Notes: generated by a model from the letters alone, not told the origin. Shown: positions 6,956-14,894, counted from the stretch's first letter. The stretch: 16,503 nucleotides of DNA from an uncultured Campylobacter sp. (GCF_938017775.1 NZ_CALIIU010000062.1:1-16503), one strand, 5' to 3'. Numbers and translations: made by a program.

Positions 6956-8197
6956 TTATATTTTAACATAAAATTTCGCAATTCGCACGCCTCGCTTGTA
7001 AATATCTATATTTTGTATCGAATTTTTATGATCCGAGACATATTCCGGCTCATCCGCATAGATAAAAGCGCTATCCCCGCTAGGCAGTCCGTAAAATTTT
7101 AGGCGCAGGCAGAGCCTCTCGTCTTCGCAGCTTACGCTTTTTACTCCACGATTTTTTAGCTCACTTGCCAGCTGCCTAGCTACGTCAAATTTATAGATGA
7201 AATGCCGCTGCGGTTTGTTTGCGAACATCGCCTCATACATCACATCGCTAAAAATCACTGCAAAATAACTCACCGCTAAGCTTACCAGCGTCACACCCAC
7301 GGCGATCTTGTGAAAGGTGCGAAATTTAGGTAACCTGACGCGATATGAGTTAAAAAGCACGCGGATAATCAAAGGTGTAGCGATGACGCAATACGGCAGC
7401 ATCATCTCAAGCGGCACGCGCTGTCTTAGCGAAAAAAGCATCGTTAGACAAAGCGCACTTGTAGCGATGAACCACAGCAGGCTCTTCTCCTCTTTGATCC
7501 AAATTCTATAGATCGTGTAGATGAAAAATAAAAACACTAAAGGCGAAAACGCGCCCGCAAAAACGCCCACGGTGTCTAAAAAATACCCCTTCGGCTTGCC
7601 TTCCGAGCTTACGTCGTAAAAGATCACACTGAAGCTAAATAGCGCTATGCAAAGCAGCAAAAGCTCCTTTTTGCGCGTATAAAGCGCCCAAATTCCAAAA
7701 CCTACATAGAGCATAAAAAACGCTTTATCGATCAGGGCGCAAACGGATAGAAGCACGAAAAGCGCGATATTGTATTCGCTCTTTGCAAAATAGATCGCCA
7801 GCAGCGTGAAAAAAATGATAATGCCCGCAGGATTTAGTAAAATCGCGCTACTCATCGATGCAGGAAGCGCCATAAATAGCGCCGTAGCGACCACTCTATC
7901 GAAGCGGCGCTTGAGAATAAATTTTGAAATTTTATAGATCATCGCGGCGTTTGCGAAGTGGATCAAAATAAACGGCGCGCGCAAGGCGTAGTCGTTGCGC
8001 CCAAAAATTTCGCAGCTTAAATTTGCTATTAGCGAAACGAGGGATTTTTTATCGTAAAAAATTTCAGCCTCGTAGTAGCTGATGCTTAAATTTGAAATCG
8101 CATAAAGCAGAAATATGCCCTGAAACAGGCACATTATAGAGATTACGAAAATTTCGTTTTGATAAAGCTTCTTCACTCTCATCCTTGCTGCGGGCAC
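6956..8197 (-). CDS. Multi-pass membrane protein, GT-C/GT39-like glycosyltransferase
   Basis: A 413-residue inner-membrane protein with about nine or ten hydrophobic segments up to residue 317 and a roughly 95-residue soluble C-terminal tail. The N-terminal part resembles the PMT/ArnT family that moves sugars from lipid-linked donors: an acidic YYEAE motif (41-45) in the first loop, then FGRNDYALRAPFILIH (65-80), which fits the 'fG.ney..R.p' pattern. This is recognition by pattern only; the acceptor and donor are unknown. The start at 8197 is GTG with a poorly spaced AGG upstream. An in-frame ATG at 8182 (residue 6) is the alternative, but its AAGG abuts the start. Upstream are a tandem repeat (8200-8226) and a possible -10 box. 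The next gene is the pseudopilin, so the two may be co-expressed. Confidence 0.78.
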   Translation of the reverse strand: MPAARMRVKKLYQNEIFVISIMCLFQGIFLLYAISNLSISYYEAEIFYDKKSLVSLIANLSCEIFGRNDYALRAPFILIHFANAAMIYKISKFILKRRFDRVVATALFMALPASMSSAILLNPAGIIIFFTLLAIYFAKSEYNIALFVLLSVCALIDKAFFMLYVGFGIWALYTRKKELLLLCIALFSFSVIFYDVSSEGKPKGYFLDTVGVFAGAFSPLVFLFFIYTIYRIWIKEEKSLLWFIATSALCLTMLFSLRQRVPLEMMLPYCVIATPLIIRVLFNSYRVRLPKFRTFHKIAVGVTLVSLAVSYFAVIFSDVMYEAMFANKPQRHFIYKFDVARQLASELKNRGVKSVSCEDERLCLRLKFYGLPSGDSAFIYADEPEYVSDHKNSIQNIDIYKRGVRIAKFYVKI

Positions 8198-8199
8198 TT

Positions 8200-8226
8200 T
8201 AAATTTACGACCTAAATTTTACGACC
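8200..8226. repeat. Tandem pair of 13/14-base units just upstream of the GT-C-like gene
   Basis: TAAATTTACGACC at 8200-8212 is followed directly by TAAATTTTACGACC at 8213-8226; the only difference is one extra T. Related but looser units (TAAAATTTAAACCGCC, TAAAATTTAGCCGC, TAAATTTAACCGCG) continue through to about 8287. The array fills the leader between a possible -10 box and the GTG start. Confidence 0.75.
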
Positions 8227-8229
8227 GGA

Positions 8230-8237
8230 ATTTTATA
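8230..8237 (-). promoter_or_regulatory. Possible -10 box for the GT-C-like/pseudopilin genes
   Basis: On the minus strand the sequence TATAAAAT lies 33 bases upstream of the GTG start, in a 97-base gap after the phosphoribosyltransferase gene. The same TATAAAATTCC string occurs upstream of tgt. The match is suggestive only, since AT-rich words are common here. Confidence 0.35.
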
Positions 8238-8273
8238 AAATTTAAACCGCCGAATCTTTTAAAATTTAGCCGC

Positions 8274-8292
8274 TAAATTTAACCGCGCGCCG
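8274..8292. repeat. 19-base perfect repeat, copy 1
   Basis: TAAATTTAACCGCGCGCCG occurs here and again exactly at 14895-14913. This copy sits two bases beyond the stop codon of the minus-strand phosphoribosyltransferase gene. The second copy lies about 85 bases beyond the stop of tgt, also a minus-strand gene, so both are in the same orientation relative to the preceding gene. Confidence 0.85.
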
Positions 8293-8294
8293 CT

Positions 8295-8744
8295 TCATTC
8301 CTCTATCGTATAATTTTCCCAAAAGAAATTTATCCACTCATCCGTCTTTGAAATTTTAAAATCGGGCTGGATAAGCGCCTTAGGTTTGTAAAAAATCACC
8401 GCGGTTTTAAGCTCTATTTGCGGGAATTTCTCCAGCAGCACGCGCTTGATCTCTACCATGCTGTCGCCGCTGTCGATAATATCGTCCACCAGCAGCACGC
8501 GTTTGTAAAGCTCCAGATCGGGCACGTTGAAAACGTCGATGGTGTCGAGCTTTTTGGTATCTGCGTAGTGGATGGAATTTATCGAAAATATCGTCCGCAT
8601 ATCAAGCGCATTGGCTAGCGCGTGACCGAATGTGAGCCCGCCTCTAGCGATCGCCACGATTGCATCGGGCATAAATTCGTCCCTAACCTGCTTTGCTATA
8701 ACTCTTGCGTCGCGATCCATCTCGTCAAAACTATAAAATCTCAT
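8295..8744 (-). CDS. Purine phosphoribosyltransferase (Gpt-like)
   Basis: A 149-residue cytosolic enzyme of the type I phosphoribosyltransferase fold, which joins a purine base to PRPP to give a nucleotide and pyrophosphate. The PRPP-binding signature VLLVDDIIDSGDSM is at 83-96, the ARGGL turn at 33-37, and the C-terminal EWINFFWE (136-143) supplies an aromatic residue near the base. Size and pattern are closest to xanthine/guanine/hypoxanthine transferases (Gpt) rather than adenine transferase. The base specificity cannot be fixed from sequence here. The ATG at 8744 follows AAGGA and is 15 bases from the purine permease stop, so uptake and salvage are probably co-transcribed. Confidence 0.88.
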   Translation of the reverse strand: MRFYSFDEMDRDARVIAKQVRDEFMPDAIVAIARGGLTFGHALANALDMRTIFSINSIHYADTKKLDTIDVFNVPDLELYKRVLLVDDIIDSGDSMVEIKRVLLEKFPQIELKTAVIFYKPKALIQPDFKISKTDEWINFFWENYTIEE

Positions 8745-8759
8745 ATCTTTCCTTAAAAT

Positions 8760-10055
8760 TTAATGCATTAAAAATACTAAAACGCTAATCGCGCCAAGCG
8801 TCAAAACGCCGAAATTTAAATCTTTTATCCTGCGCTGAGCGAGTCTAACTACGATATAAGCAATAAAGCCGAAGCTTAAGCCGTTGGTGATCGAGTAGGT
8901 AAAAGGCATCAAAAACACTATGAAAAACGCAGGGATTAAAATTCCGGCGTCGCTATAATCGATCTTGCCAAGCTCGCTAAACATCAAAACCCCGACCATT
9001 ACGAGGATCGGATAGATTGCATTTGCCGGGATCGCCTTAAATAGCGGCAGCATAAACAGCGTCAGCACAAAAAATATAGCGCAAAACACTGCGGTAAGCC
9101 CCGTGCGGCCGCCCGCTTCCACGCCGCTCGCGCTCTCGGCAAATGCGGTGACCGTGCTCGTTCCTATAACGGCTCCTGCGACGCTTCCTATCGCATCGGA
9201 GGTTAAATTTCTAGATAGTTTTTTCATGCCGTCTTTGCTATTCTCTCCAAAAAGCCCCGCGCGGTTTCCCACGCCGGTTAGAGTACCGATGCTATCGAAT
9301 AGATGCGTAACGAAAAATGTGATTATAAAAGGCACGAACGCAAGCTTTAGCGCTCCGGGGATATCTAGCTTAGCAAATATCGGCGTTATGCCGCTTGGCG
9401 CGCTTACTATGCCATGCGGTGCGGGCGAAATTCCAGCCACCCACGCAACGCACGAAGTAATCAAAATGCTTAAGATAAACGCCGCCTTGATTCTAAGCAC
9501 AAAAAGCACCAGCACGACCGCTAAGCCTAAAATCCCAAGCAAAACGTTTAGATCTTTTAAATTTCCTAAAGTTACTAGCGTCGCCTGACTAGGCGCGATG
9601 ACGCCCATCTGCTTAAGTCCAATAAAGCAGATAAAAGCCCCGATACCAGCACTTATTGCGCGGCGCAGATCAAGCGGGATAGATTTGATAACCCAAACGC
9701 GAAAATTGGTAAACGAAAGCACGGTAAAAAGCGCCCCGCTTATCGCTACGATGCCAAGTGCACTCTGCCACGGCATCTTCGCGTCCACGCACAACGCAAA
9801 GGTAAAATACGCATTTAGCCCCATGCCGACGCTAAGCGCAACGGGGGTATTTGCAAAAAGCCCATTAAATAGCGTCGCGATTATCGTAATAAGCGCGGTT
9901 GCCGTAACCAGCGCGTCAAACGGCATGCCTGCGATGCTCATAATGTTAGCGTTTACTGGCACGATGTAAATCATCGCCAAAAACGTAGTAAGCCCTGCGA
10001 TAAGCTCCTGCCTTACCGACGTTTTTGCGGCGGCGAGATGAAAGAATTTCTCCAC
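8760..10055 (-). CDS. NCS2-family purine base permease (AzgA/GhxP/PbuG-like)
   Basis: A 431-residue inner-membrane transporter with many hydrophobic helices. Family marks are GMGLNAYF (77-84), FFVTHLFDSIGTLTGV (247-262) and GTSTVTAFAESASGVEAGGRTGL (298-320). These define the AzgA-like branch of nucleobase/cation symporters, whose known members carry adenine, guanine or hypoxanthine. The length is normal. The start is GTG at 10055, supported by a near-perfect AAAGGAGG site five bases upstream. It begins 18 bases after the mqnE stop, and the purine phosphoribosyltransferase follows 15 bases later, which makes a salvage pair in one transcript. Exact substrate and direction of transport cannot be told from sequence. 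Confidence 0.93.
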   Translation of the reverse strand: MEKFFHLAAAKTSVRQELIAGLTTFLAMIYIVPVNANIMSIAGMPFDALVTATALITIIATLFNGLFANTPVALSVGMGLNAYFTFALCVDAKMPWQSALGIVAISGALFTVLSFTNFRVWVIKSIPLDLRRAISAGIGAFICFIGLKQMGVIAPSQATLVTLGNLKDLNVLLGILGLAVVLVLFVLRIKAAFILSILITSCVAWVAGISPAPHGIVSAPSGITPIFAKLDIPGALKLAFVPFIITFFVTHLFDSIGTLTGVGNRAGLFGENSKDGMKKLSRNLTSDAIGSVAGAVIGTSTVTAFAESASGVEAGGRTGLTAVFCAIFFVLTLFMLPLFKAIPANAIYPILVMVGVLMFSELGKIDYSDAGILIPAFFIVFLMPFTYSITNGLSFGFIAYIVVRLAQRRIKDLNFGVLTLGAISVLVFLMH

Positions 10056-10060
10056 TTGCT

Positions 10061-10068
10061 CCTCCTTT
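10061..10068 (-). promoter_or_regulatory. Strong ribosome binding site that fixes a GTG start
   Basis: AAAGGAGG on the minus strand, five bases before the GTG at 10055, is the strongest Shine-Dalgarno match I noticed in the window. It settles the permease start, since the next ATG would lose most of the first transmembrane segment. Confidence 0.8.
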
Positions 10069-10073
10069 AGAAT

Positions 10074-11156
10074 TTATTCGTAAATTTTGATCTGGTTATA
10101 CAAGCTGTCGCGCTCGACGGGCACAAAGCCCGAAGTGCCGATCATATCGATAAAATCGCGCTTACTCTGCCCCTTTTTGCTGCCGGCGCCGGCGCTGCTT
10201 TGAATGCTTTCGTTCTCGATCGTGCCGTCAAGATCATCCGCGCCGAAATCCTGCGCCACGAGAGCTAAATTTAAGGTCGAAGTCGCCCAATACGCCTTGA
10301 TATGCGCAACGTTGTCGAGTAAAATTCTACTAATCGCGATCGTTTTTAAAATTTCGACCGAGCCCAAAAAGCCCTTCACATCTAGGTAGTTATTCTCGCG
10401 CTGATACACGAGCGGGATGAAAGCGTTGAAACCGCCGCCGTTAGCGCGAGCTAGGCTCTCATCTTGCAGCGCGCGGATACGCAAGATGTGATCTATGCGG
10501 TGAGCGCAGCTTTCGATATGGCCAAAGAGCATCGTGGCGTTGCTCTGACGCCCGCGCGCATGCCACAGCGAGTGGATTTGCAGCCACTGCTCGCTTGAGA
10601 CCTTGCCTTTGCAAATTTGATCCCTGATCTGCTCGTCAAAAATTTCGGCGCCGCCGCCCGGCATCGAATCCACGCCGCTTTGCATCATCAGCTCTATCGT
10701 CTCTTCGTAGTTCATCTTCCACTTTCGCCGCCAGTAATCGATCTCCGCCGCGGTCATCGCCTTGATGTGCAGAAGCGGATATTTTTGCTTTATCGCTTTG
10801 AAAATTCCCAAATATTGCTGCGGCGTAACGAACGGATTGTGCGAGCTTACGATATGAATCTCCTTCGTGCCGCGCGCTACGGTCTCGTCCACGATACGCA
10901 TGATCTCATCATCGCTCATCGTGTAAGCGTTTTCGTTTTTGCGGTGCGCCGAAAATGCGCAAAATTTACAGGTATCTGCGCATAAATTCGAAGGATTGAT
11001 ATGACGATTTGCGTTGAAATAGACGTTTTTGCCGTTTTTTTCTTTGCGAATAGCAAAGGCGAATTTGCCCAGATCGAAAAGATCCAAATCCCATAATTTC
11101 ACGCCGTCTTCGTAATTTAATCTCTCGCCGCTTTGTAGTTTTTCTAAAATTTCCAT
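10074..11156 (-). CDS. mqnE: Aminofutalosine synthase MqnE (radical SAM)
   Basis: A 360-residue radical S-adenosylmethionine enzyme of the futalosine menaquinone pathway. MqnE joins the product of MqnA to the adenosyl radical and makes 6-amino-6-deoxyfutalosine. The 4Fe-4S cluster motif CxxxCxxC is at 59, 63 and 66 (CADTCKFC), preceded by NRHINPSN. GGGAEIFDEQIR and the C-terminal PVERDSLYNQI are MqnE rather than MqnC patterns. A TTG at 11159 would add one residue, but I chose the ATG at 11156 because GGGA is then correctly spaced. A perfect TATAAT at 11184-11189 gives a short leader. The gene is the first of a nine-gene minus-strand run that begins with purine transport and salvage and ends with the UbiD-family menaquinone decarboxylase. 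Confidence 0.95.
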   Translation of the reverse strand: MEILEKLQSGERLNYEDGVKLWDLDLFDLGKFAFAIRKEKNGKNVYFNANRHINPSNLCADTCKFCAFSAHRKNENAYTMSDDEIMRIVDETVARGTKEIHIVSSHNPFVTPQQYLGIFKAIKQKYPLLHIKAMTAAEIDYWRRKWKMNYEETIELMMQSGVDSMPGGGAEIFDEQIRDQICKGKVSSEQWLQIHSLWHARGRQSNATMLFGHIESCAHRIDHILRIRALQDESLARANGGGFNAFIPLVYQRENNYLDVKGFLGSVEILKTIAISRILLDNVAHIKAYWATSTLNLALVAQDFGADDLDGTIENESIQSSAGAGSKKGQSKRDFIDMIGTSGFVPVERDSLYNQIKIYE

Positions 11157-11183
11157 CAATTTCCCAAGCCAAATTTTGTGCTA

Positions 11184-11189
11184 ATTATA
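11184..11189 (-). promoter_or_regulatory. Candidate -10 box of the mqnE promoter
   Basis: A perfect TATAAT on the minus strand (TTATATAATTAGC) lies about 28 bases before the mqnE ATG, giving a leader of roughly 18-22 bases. It sits in the 141-base region between the divergent mqnE and glmS genes. On the plus strand, TAAAAT words near 11249-11254 and 11262-11267 are candidate -10 boxes for glmS, but I cannot choose between them. Confidence 0.6.
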
Positions 11190-11297
11190 TAATTTTTTGC
11201 TTACAAAACGGATAAGCGGACTAAATTTAGAGCCGAATTTCGTTAATTTAAAATAGCGTAGTAAAATGGGCGCCAAATTTTAAACAAGGAAAGCAAA

Positions 11298-13115
11298 ATG
11301 TGTGGAATCGTAGGCTACATCGGAAATGAAGAGAAGAAAAAAATCATAATAAACGGACTGAAGGAACTCGAGTATCGCGGATACGACAGCGCTGGGCTTG
11401 CCGTGATGGATGAGAGTGCGAATATAAAGTATTTCAAAGCAGTCGGCAAGCTGAATAATCTCGAAGAAAAGATGAAAGATTTCACTTCGCAAGGCTTTGG
11501 CGTTGCGATCGGACATACTCGCTGGGCGACGCACGGAAAGCCCACCGAGCTTAACGCGCATCCGCATTTTGGGGATTTTAGCTTCGTCGTACATAACGGC
11601 ATCATCGAAAACTACATCGAGCTAAAGGACGAGCTCGAAGCGGATGGTGTGAAATTTTTAAGCCAGACCGATACTGAAGTGATCGTACATCTTTTTGAAA
11701 AAAATTTCAAGATTAGCAACGATGCATTTAAGGCATATGAAGCCACAATTAAACGACTAAAAGGCGCTTACGCAACGCTTTTGATCACCAAGGCAGCACC
11801 CGGTGAAATTTTCTTTGCTAAAAACGCGGCTCCTCTGATCGTCGCGAAAAACGATAAAAACGAAATTTTCTTTAGCTCCTCGGATGCTCCGCTCATCGGG
11901 CTTGCGAATACGGCTGCGTATCTGGATGATCAAATTTACGGCGTTGCCAAGCTTGGACAAATAGACGTTTTTAAAAACTCTAAACCGCATAATTGCGCCT
12001 TTAGTGAGCTTCCTAAAGATAAAGGCTACGCGCAAAAAGAGGGCTTTAGATTTTTTATGGAAAAAGAAATTTACGAGCAAGCGCAAGTCGTAACCGAAGC
12101 GATGATGGGGCGCGTAATAAAGGGTGGTAAGATAAAATTTGACGAACTTGATGCGGCGATGTTTGAGGGCATCGACGAGGTCGTGCTATGTGCCTGCGGT
12201 ACGAGCTATCACGCCGCGCTCGTAAGTTCGTATCTTTTCGAGCGCATCGCTAAAATCCGCACGAAAGTGGAAGTTGCTAGCGAATTCCGCTATAAAGAAC
12301 CATTTTTGAACAAGAATTCCTTATTTATCGTGATCTCGCAAAGTGGCGAGACAGCCGATACCTTAGAGGCGCTGCACATCGCTAAAAAAGCCGGTCTTAG
12401 GACGCTTGCAATCTGCAACGTCGATAACAGCTCGATCGTGCGCATGGCGGGCAGCGTTATCCTAACTCGCGCAGGCATCGAAAAGGGCGTAGCATCTACG
12501 AAGGCTTTTGCGACGCAGGTTATGGTGCTATGGATGTTTGTGGTGTATCTTGCAAATCTGCGCGAAGTCATCTCGGCGCGCACGAATTCCGCTGAAATTT
12601 CGGCGATGCTTCATATCCCGCAAATTTTAAAGATCAAAGACGGCTTGCAGGATAAAATTTACCGCATGAGCAAGCACTATCTGCACGGACACGGCTTTTT
12701 CTTTATCGGGCGCGATATTTTCTATCCGCTCGCTCTTGAGGGCGCACTCAAGCTCAAAGAGATCTCCTATCTGCACGCGGAGGGCTATCCGAGCGGCGAG
12801 ATGAAGCACGGACCTATCGCTCTTGCCGATTCTAATCTCTTTACGGTTGCGCTGATGCCTAAAAATGTGCTTTATGAAAAAACCAAAAGTAACGTCGAAG
12901 AGCTTGCAGCGCGCGATGCGTATATTTTAGCGATCAGTCCCGAAGAGCCAGAGATCGCAGACGATTTTATCAAAACGAGCGAGCAGAGCCACGCAATGAG
13001 CGAGTTTTTTGAGATGATGATAATTTTACAAATTCTAGCTCTTGAAATCTCCGTCAGACTTGGCAACGACGTGGATATGCCGCGAAATTTAGCCAAAAGC
13101 GTCACCGTAGAATAA
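11298..13115 (+). CDS. glmS: Glutamine-fructose-6-phosphate aminotransferase
   Basis: A 605-residue cytosolic enzyme that makes glucosamine-6-phosphate from fructose-6-phosphate and glutamine, the first step towards UDP-GlcNAc for peptidoglycan and surface glycans. The N-terminal Ntn glutaminase domain starts MCGIVGYIG with Cys2 as nucleophile after Met removal. GHTRWATHG (72-80), HNG (99-101) and the glutamine-site Asp125 are in place. Two SIS sugar-isomerase domains follow (CGTSYHAAL, SQSGETADTLEA, then ALEGALKLKEISYLHAEGY). The C-terminal DVDMPRNLAKSVTVE carries the Schiff-base lysine (Lys600). The length equals the family norm. The ATG has AAGGA seven bases upstream. The 138 bases between mqnE and glmS are too short and too AT-rich to hold a glmS ribozyme, which fits a Gram-negative host. 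Confidence 0.98.
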   Translation: MCGIVGYIGNEEKKKIIINGLKELEYRGYDSAGLAVMDESANIKYFKAVGKLNNLEEKMKDFTSQGFGVAIGHTRWATHGKPTELNAHPHFGDFSFVVHNGIIENYIELKDELEADGVKFLSQTDTEVIVHLFEKNFKISNDAFKAYEATIKRLKGAYATLLITKAAPGEIFFAKNAAPLIVAKNDKNEIFFSSSDAPLIGLANTAAYLDDQIYGVAKLGQIDVFKNSKPHNCAFSELPKDKGYAQKEGFRFFMEKEIYEQAQVVTEAMMGRVIKGGKIKFDELDAAMFEGIDEVVLCACGTSYHAALVSSYLFERIAKIRTKVEVASEFRYKEPFLNKNSLFIVISQSGETADTLEALHIAKKAGLRTLAICNVDNSSIVRMAGSVILTRAGIEKGVASTKAFATQVMVLWMFVVYLANLREVISARTNSAEISAMLHIPQILKIKDGLQDKIYRMSKHYLHGHGFFFIGRDIFYPLALEGALKLKEISYLHAEGYPSGEMKHGPIALADSNLFTVALMPKNVLYEKTKSNVEELAARDAYILAISPEEPEIADDFIKTSEQSHAMSEFFEMMIILQILALEISVRLGNDVDMPRNLAKSVTVE

Positions 13116-13175
13116 TCGTTTTTTAAGTTCATTTTGACTAATATTTCTCATTAAAAAATCGGGGAATGTTAGTAT

Positions 13176-14309
13176 ATGAGACTTATCGGATTTATCAGAG
13201 GTGAAAATGTCATAGTCGCCACGGGCGGGGTCGAGTATAGCTACGAAATGCTTGGCGAACGCGATCCTAGCCTAACCGACGGCGATGAGGTAAGCTTCGA
13301 CACGCTAGCATCCAGCGCGATAAATATAAAGCGCGTCGAGGGCTCTAAATCCAAAGACCGCGTAGCGCAAAAAGTAACCCCACAGCCAAAAGAATCTGCA
13401 AAGCAAAACGATGAAATTTTTGGCGATAAGGATTTTAGAGAAGACAATATATCCGAAGCGCCATTTATTCAAAGCTCCACCGAAAATATTACGAACGATA
13501 TATCTGCCGTAAAAGAAACGAAGGTCGCAAAAAAATTTAATAAATTTAAATTTAACCGCAAAGCCAAGCCTGCTAGTGCAAAAAAACCGAAATTCTTTGG
13601 ATTTGAGTTCGTCCAAACCGACGATCTGCGCACTACGCAAAGTGTCGAGAGTAAAATTTATACTTCATCTATCCGCAAGGAAGGGCTTAAATCCATAATC
13701 CTGCCCATAGCGCCGATAGTCATTATTTTGATATTCCGCTCGCAAATCGCAAGCATATTTCTATCTTTTTCGCAGATCCAAGACTACGTCAATCAAGACA
13801 CGGTTTATATGGTAATGGATCTGCTGATTTTCCTTAGTTTTGCGCTATTTTATCTGCTGCCGCTTAACCGCGCGATAAACCTACTCTCCATAGCGACGCA
13901 CGATCAATACCCGATGCGTCAAATGGCGAATTACAACGTCTTTATCATCCTGTGCGTCATCTCTACGATCCTGCAGGATAAGAGCCTGGGGCTGGATGAG
14001 TTCGAGCAGATTTTCATCTGCGGCGTGATCGGATTTGGGCTCATTTCGTTTTATTATAAGTTCAAGGCGTTTGCGTTTATGTTTTTCAAAACTGCAGGCT
14101 CGATCCTATTTGCTCCTGCGCTACTTGTGGAGCTCGCGGCTATTATTTTCATCGGCATCGGCGACCGCTATACTGGCGCATCGATAAAATTTATGGAGCT
14201 AACGGGGCTATTTTTTGCAAGCACGGCGTGGAGATACATCATAATTTTTATCGTTATGTCGCCGCTTTATTTCCTTGGATTTTGTATGCTAAGGCGGATC
14301 AAAAAATAA
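13176..14309 (+). CDS. Unknown six-helix membrane protein with a soluble N-terminal domain
   Basis: I do not recognise this 377-residue protein. Residues 1-55 (MRLIGFIRGENVIVATGG...) look like a small beta-rich domain. Residues 56-170 form a polar, charged, probably disordered linker with a basic patch (KKFNKFKFNRKAKPASAKK, 119-137). From 172 about six hydrophobic segments follow (172-198, 211-230, 253-267, 277-295, 308-327, 350-371), with a basic RRIKK end. No signal peptide is seen; the N-terminus should be cytoplasmic. The ATG follows GGGGA at 13161-13165, and the gene starts 60 bases after glmS, so co-transcription is possible. The gap has only a weak AT-only inverted repeat. It could be a regulated transporter or a sensor-like protein; nothing in the sequence decides this. 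Confidence 0.8.
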   Translation: MRLIGFIRGENVIVATGGVEYSYEMLGERDPSLTDGDEVSFDTLASSAINIKRVEGSKSKDRVAQKVTPQPKESAKQNDEIFGDKDFREDNISEAPFIQSSTENITNDISAVKETKVAKKFNKFKFNRKAKPASAKKPKFFGFEFVQTDDLRTTQSVESKIYTSSIRKEGLKSIILPIAPIVIILIFRSQIASIFLSFSQIQDYVNQDTVYMVMDLLIFLSFALFYLLPLNRAINLLSIATHDQYPMRQMANYNVFIILCVISTILQDKSLGLDEFEQIFICGVIGFGLISFYYKFKAFAFMFFKTAGSILFAPALLVELAAIIFIGIGDRYTGASIKFMELTGLFFASTAWRYIIIFIVMSPLYFLGFCMLRRIKK

Positions 14310-14459
14310 ATTCTACAAAATTTTACCGCAGATTTAGTTATGATGAAATTCTACTATGATTGAATTCTGCTCAAAATTTCATCGCAAAATTTAGCACTAA
14401 GACAGAATTTAGAGGGGATTTGAACTTTATCAAAGTAAAATTCTACCGCATTAAAATTT

Positions 14460-14475
14460 TATCACAATAAAATTT
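14460..14475 (+). repeat. 16-base near-identical repeat (partner at 14771-14786)
   Basis: TATCACAATAAAATTT here and TATCATAATAAAATTT at 14771-14786 match at 15 of 16 bases in direct orientation, 311 bases apart, within the gene-free region. Confidence 0.7.
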
Positions 14476-14512
14476 CATAATTTAGGAGCAGATCGCGCGC
14501 CCTAAAGCAATA

Positions 14513-14532
14513 TACGTGTTTTTTTACACGTA
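14513..14532. other. Perfect 7-bp inverted repeat with an all-T loop
   Basis: TACGTGT and ACACGTA flank six T bases, which gives a perfect stem-loop. No T-run follows on either strand, so it is not a standard terminator. It could be an RNA hairpin or a protein-binding site in the region downstream of the unknown membrane-protein gene. Confidence 0.5.
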
Positions 14533-14894
14533 ACGCTCGTTTGCAAAAATACACCAATGTCCGCGAAATTTCGATGCAATGCCCTCTTTTATTTGACAAA
14601 AGTCATAGCAATTTTACATAGCGTCTGTAAAATCCTACCGCTAAAATCCATCTTTAAATCTCGCGCGCTCAGCACATATCGACGCAGAAAATTTTATCCA
14701 CGCAATTCGGCACGAAATTCAAAGCCAAATTTCACATCGCATTCTACGGCAAAATTCCAAGACATAGCTCTATCATAATAAAATTTTGCCAAAATAAAAC
14801 TCTAATTGATGCCAAAGCCTAAGTACGGAATTTAAAGCTACAAGCCCTGTGCGCCGCAGCTCTTAAAATTTCAATGCCAAAATTTTGTCGCGTT

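Larger units (their letters stand above)
14317..14642 (+). repeat. Three dispersed copies of a 13-14 base word (AAAATTYTACCGC type)
   Basis: AAAATTTTACCGCA at 14317-14330, AAAATTCTACCGCA at 14437-14450 and AAAATCCTACCGCT at 14629-14642 share the same orientation and differ at only one to three bases. A looser relative (AAATTTCTGCCGCA) occurs at about 384-397. Confidence 0.7.

Noticed and set aside
10074..11156. MqnC (cyclic dehypoxanthine futalosine synthase) instead of MqnE
   Set aside because: NRHINPSN before the cluster motif and GGGAEIFDEQIR fit MqnE better than MqnC.
11157..11297. glmS ribozyme upstream of glmS
   Set aside because: The gap is short, AT-rich and lacks any recognisable ribozyme core; such elements belong mainly to Gram-positive bacteria.
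13119..13158. Inverted repeat TTTTTTAA / TTAAAAAA between glmS and the next gene as a terminator
   Set aside because: The stem is only A-T pairs with a 24-base loop, too weak to call.
14513..14532. Hairpin considered as a rho-independent terminator
   Set aside because: No T-run follows the stem on either strand; the T bases are in the loop.
14557..14778. 73-codon open frame in the gene-free region
   Set aside because: No ribosome binding site, odd composition made from AAATTT-type words, and no recognisable protein pattern.
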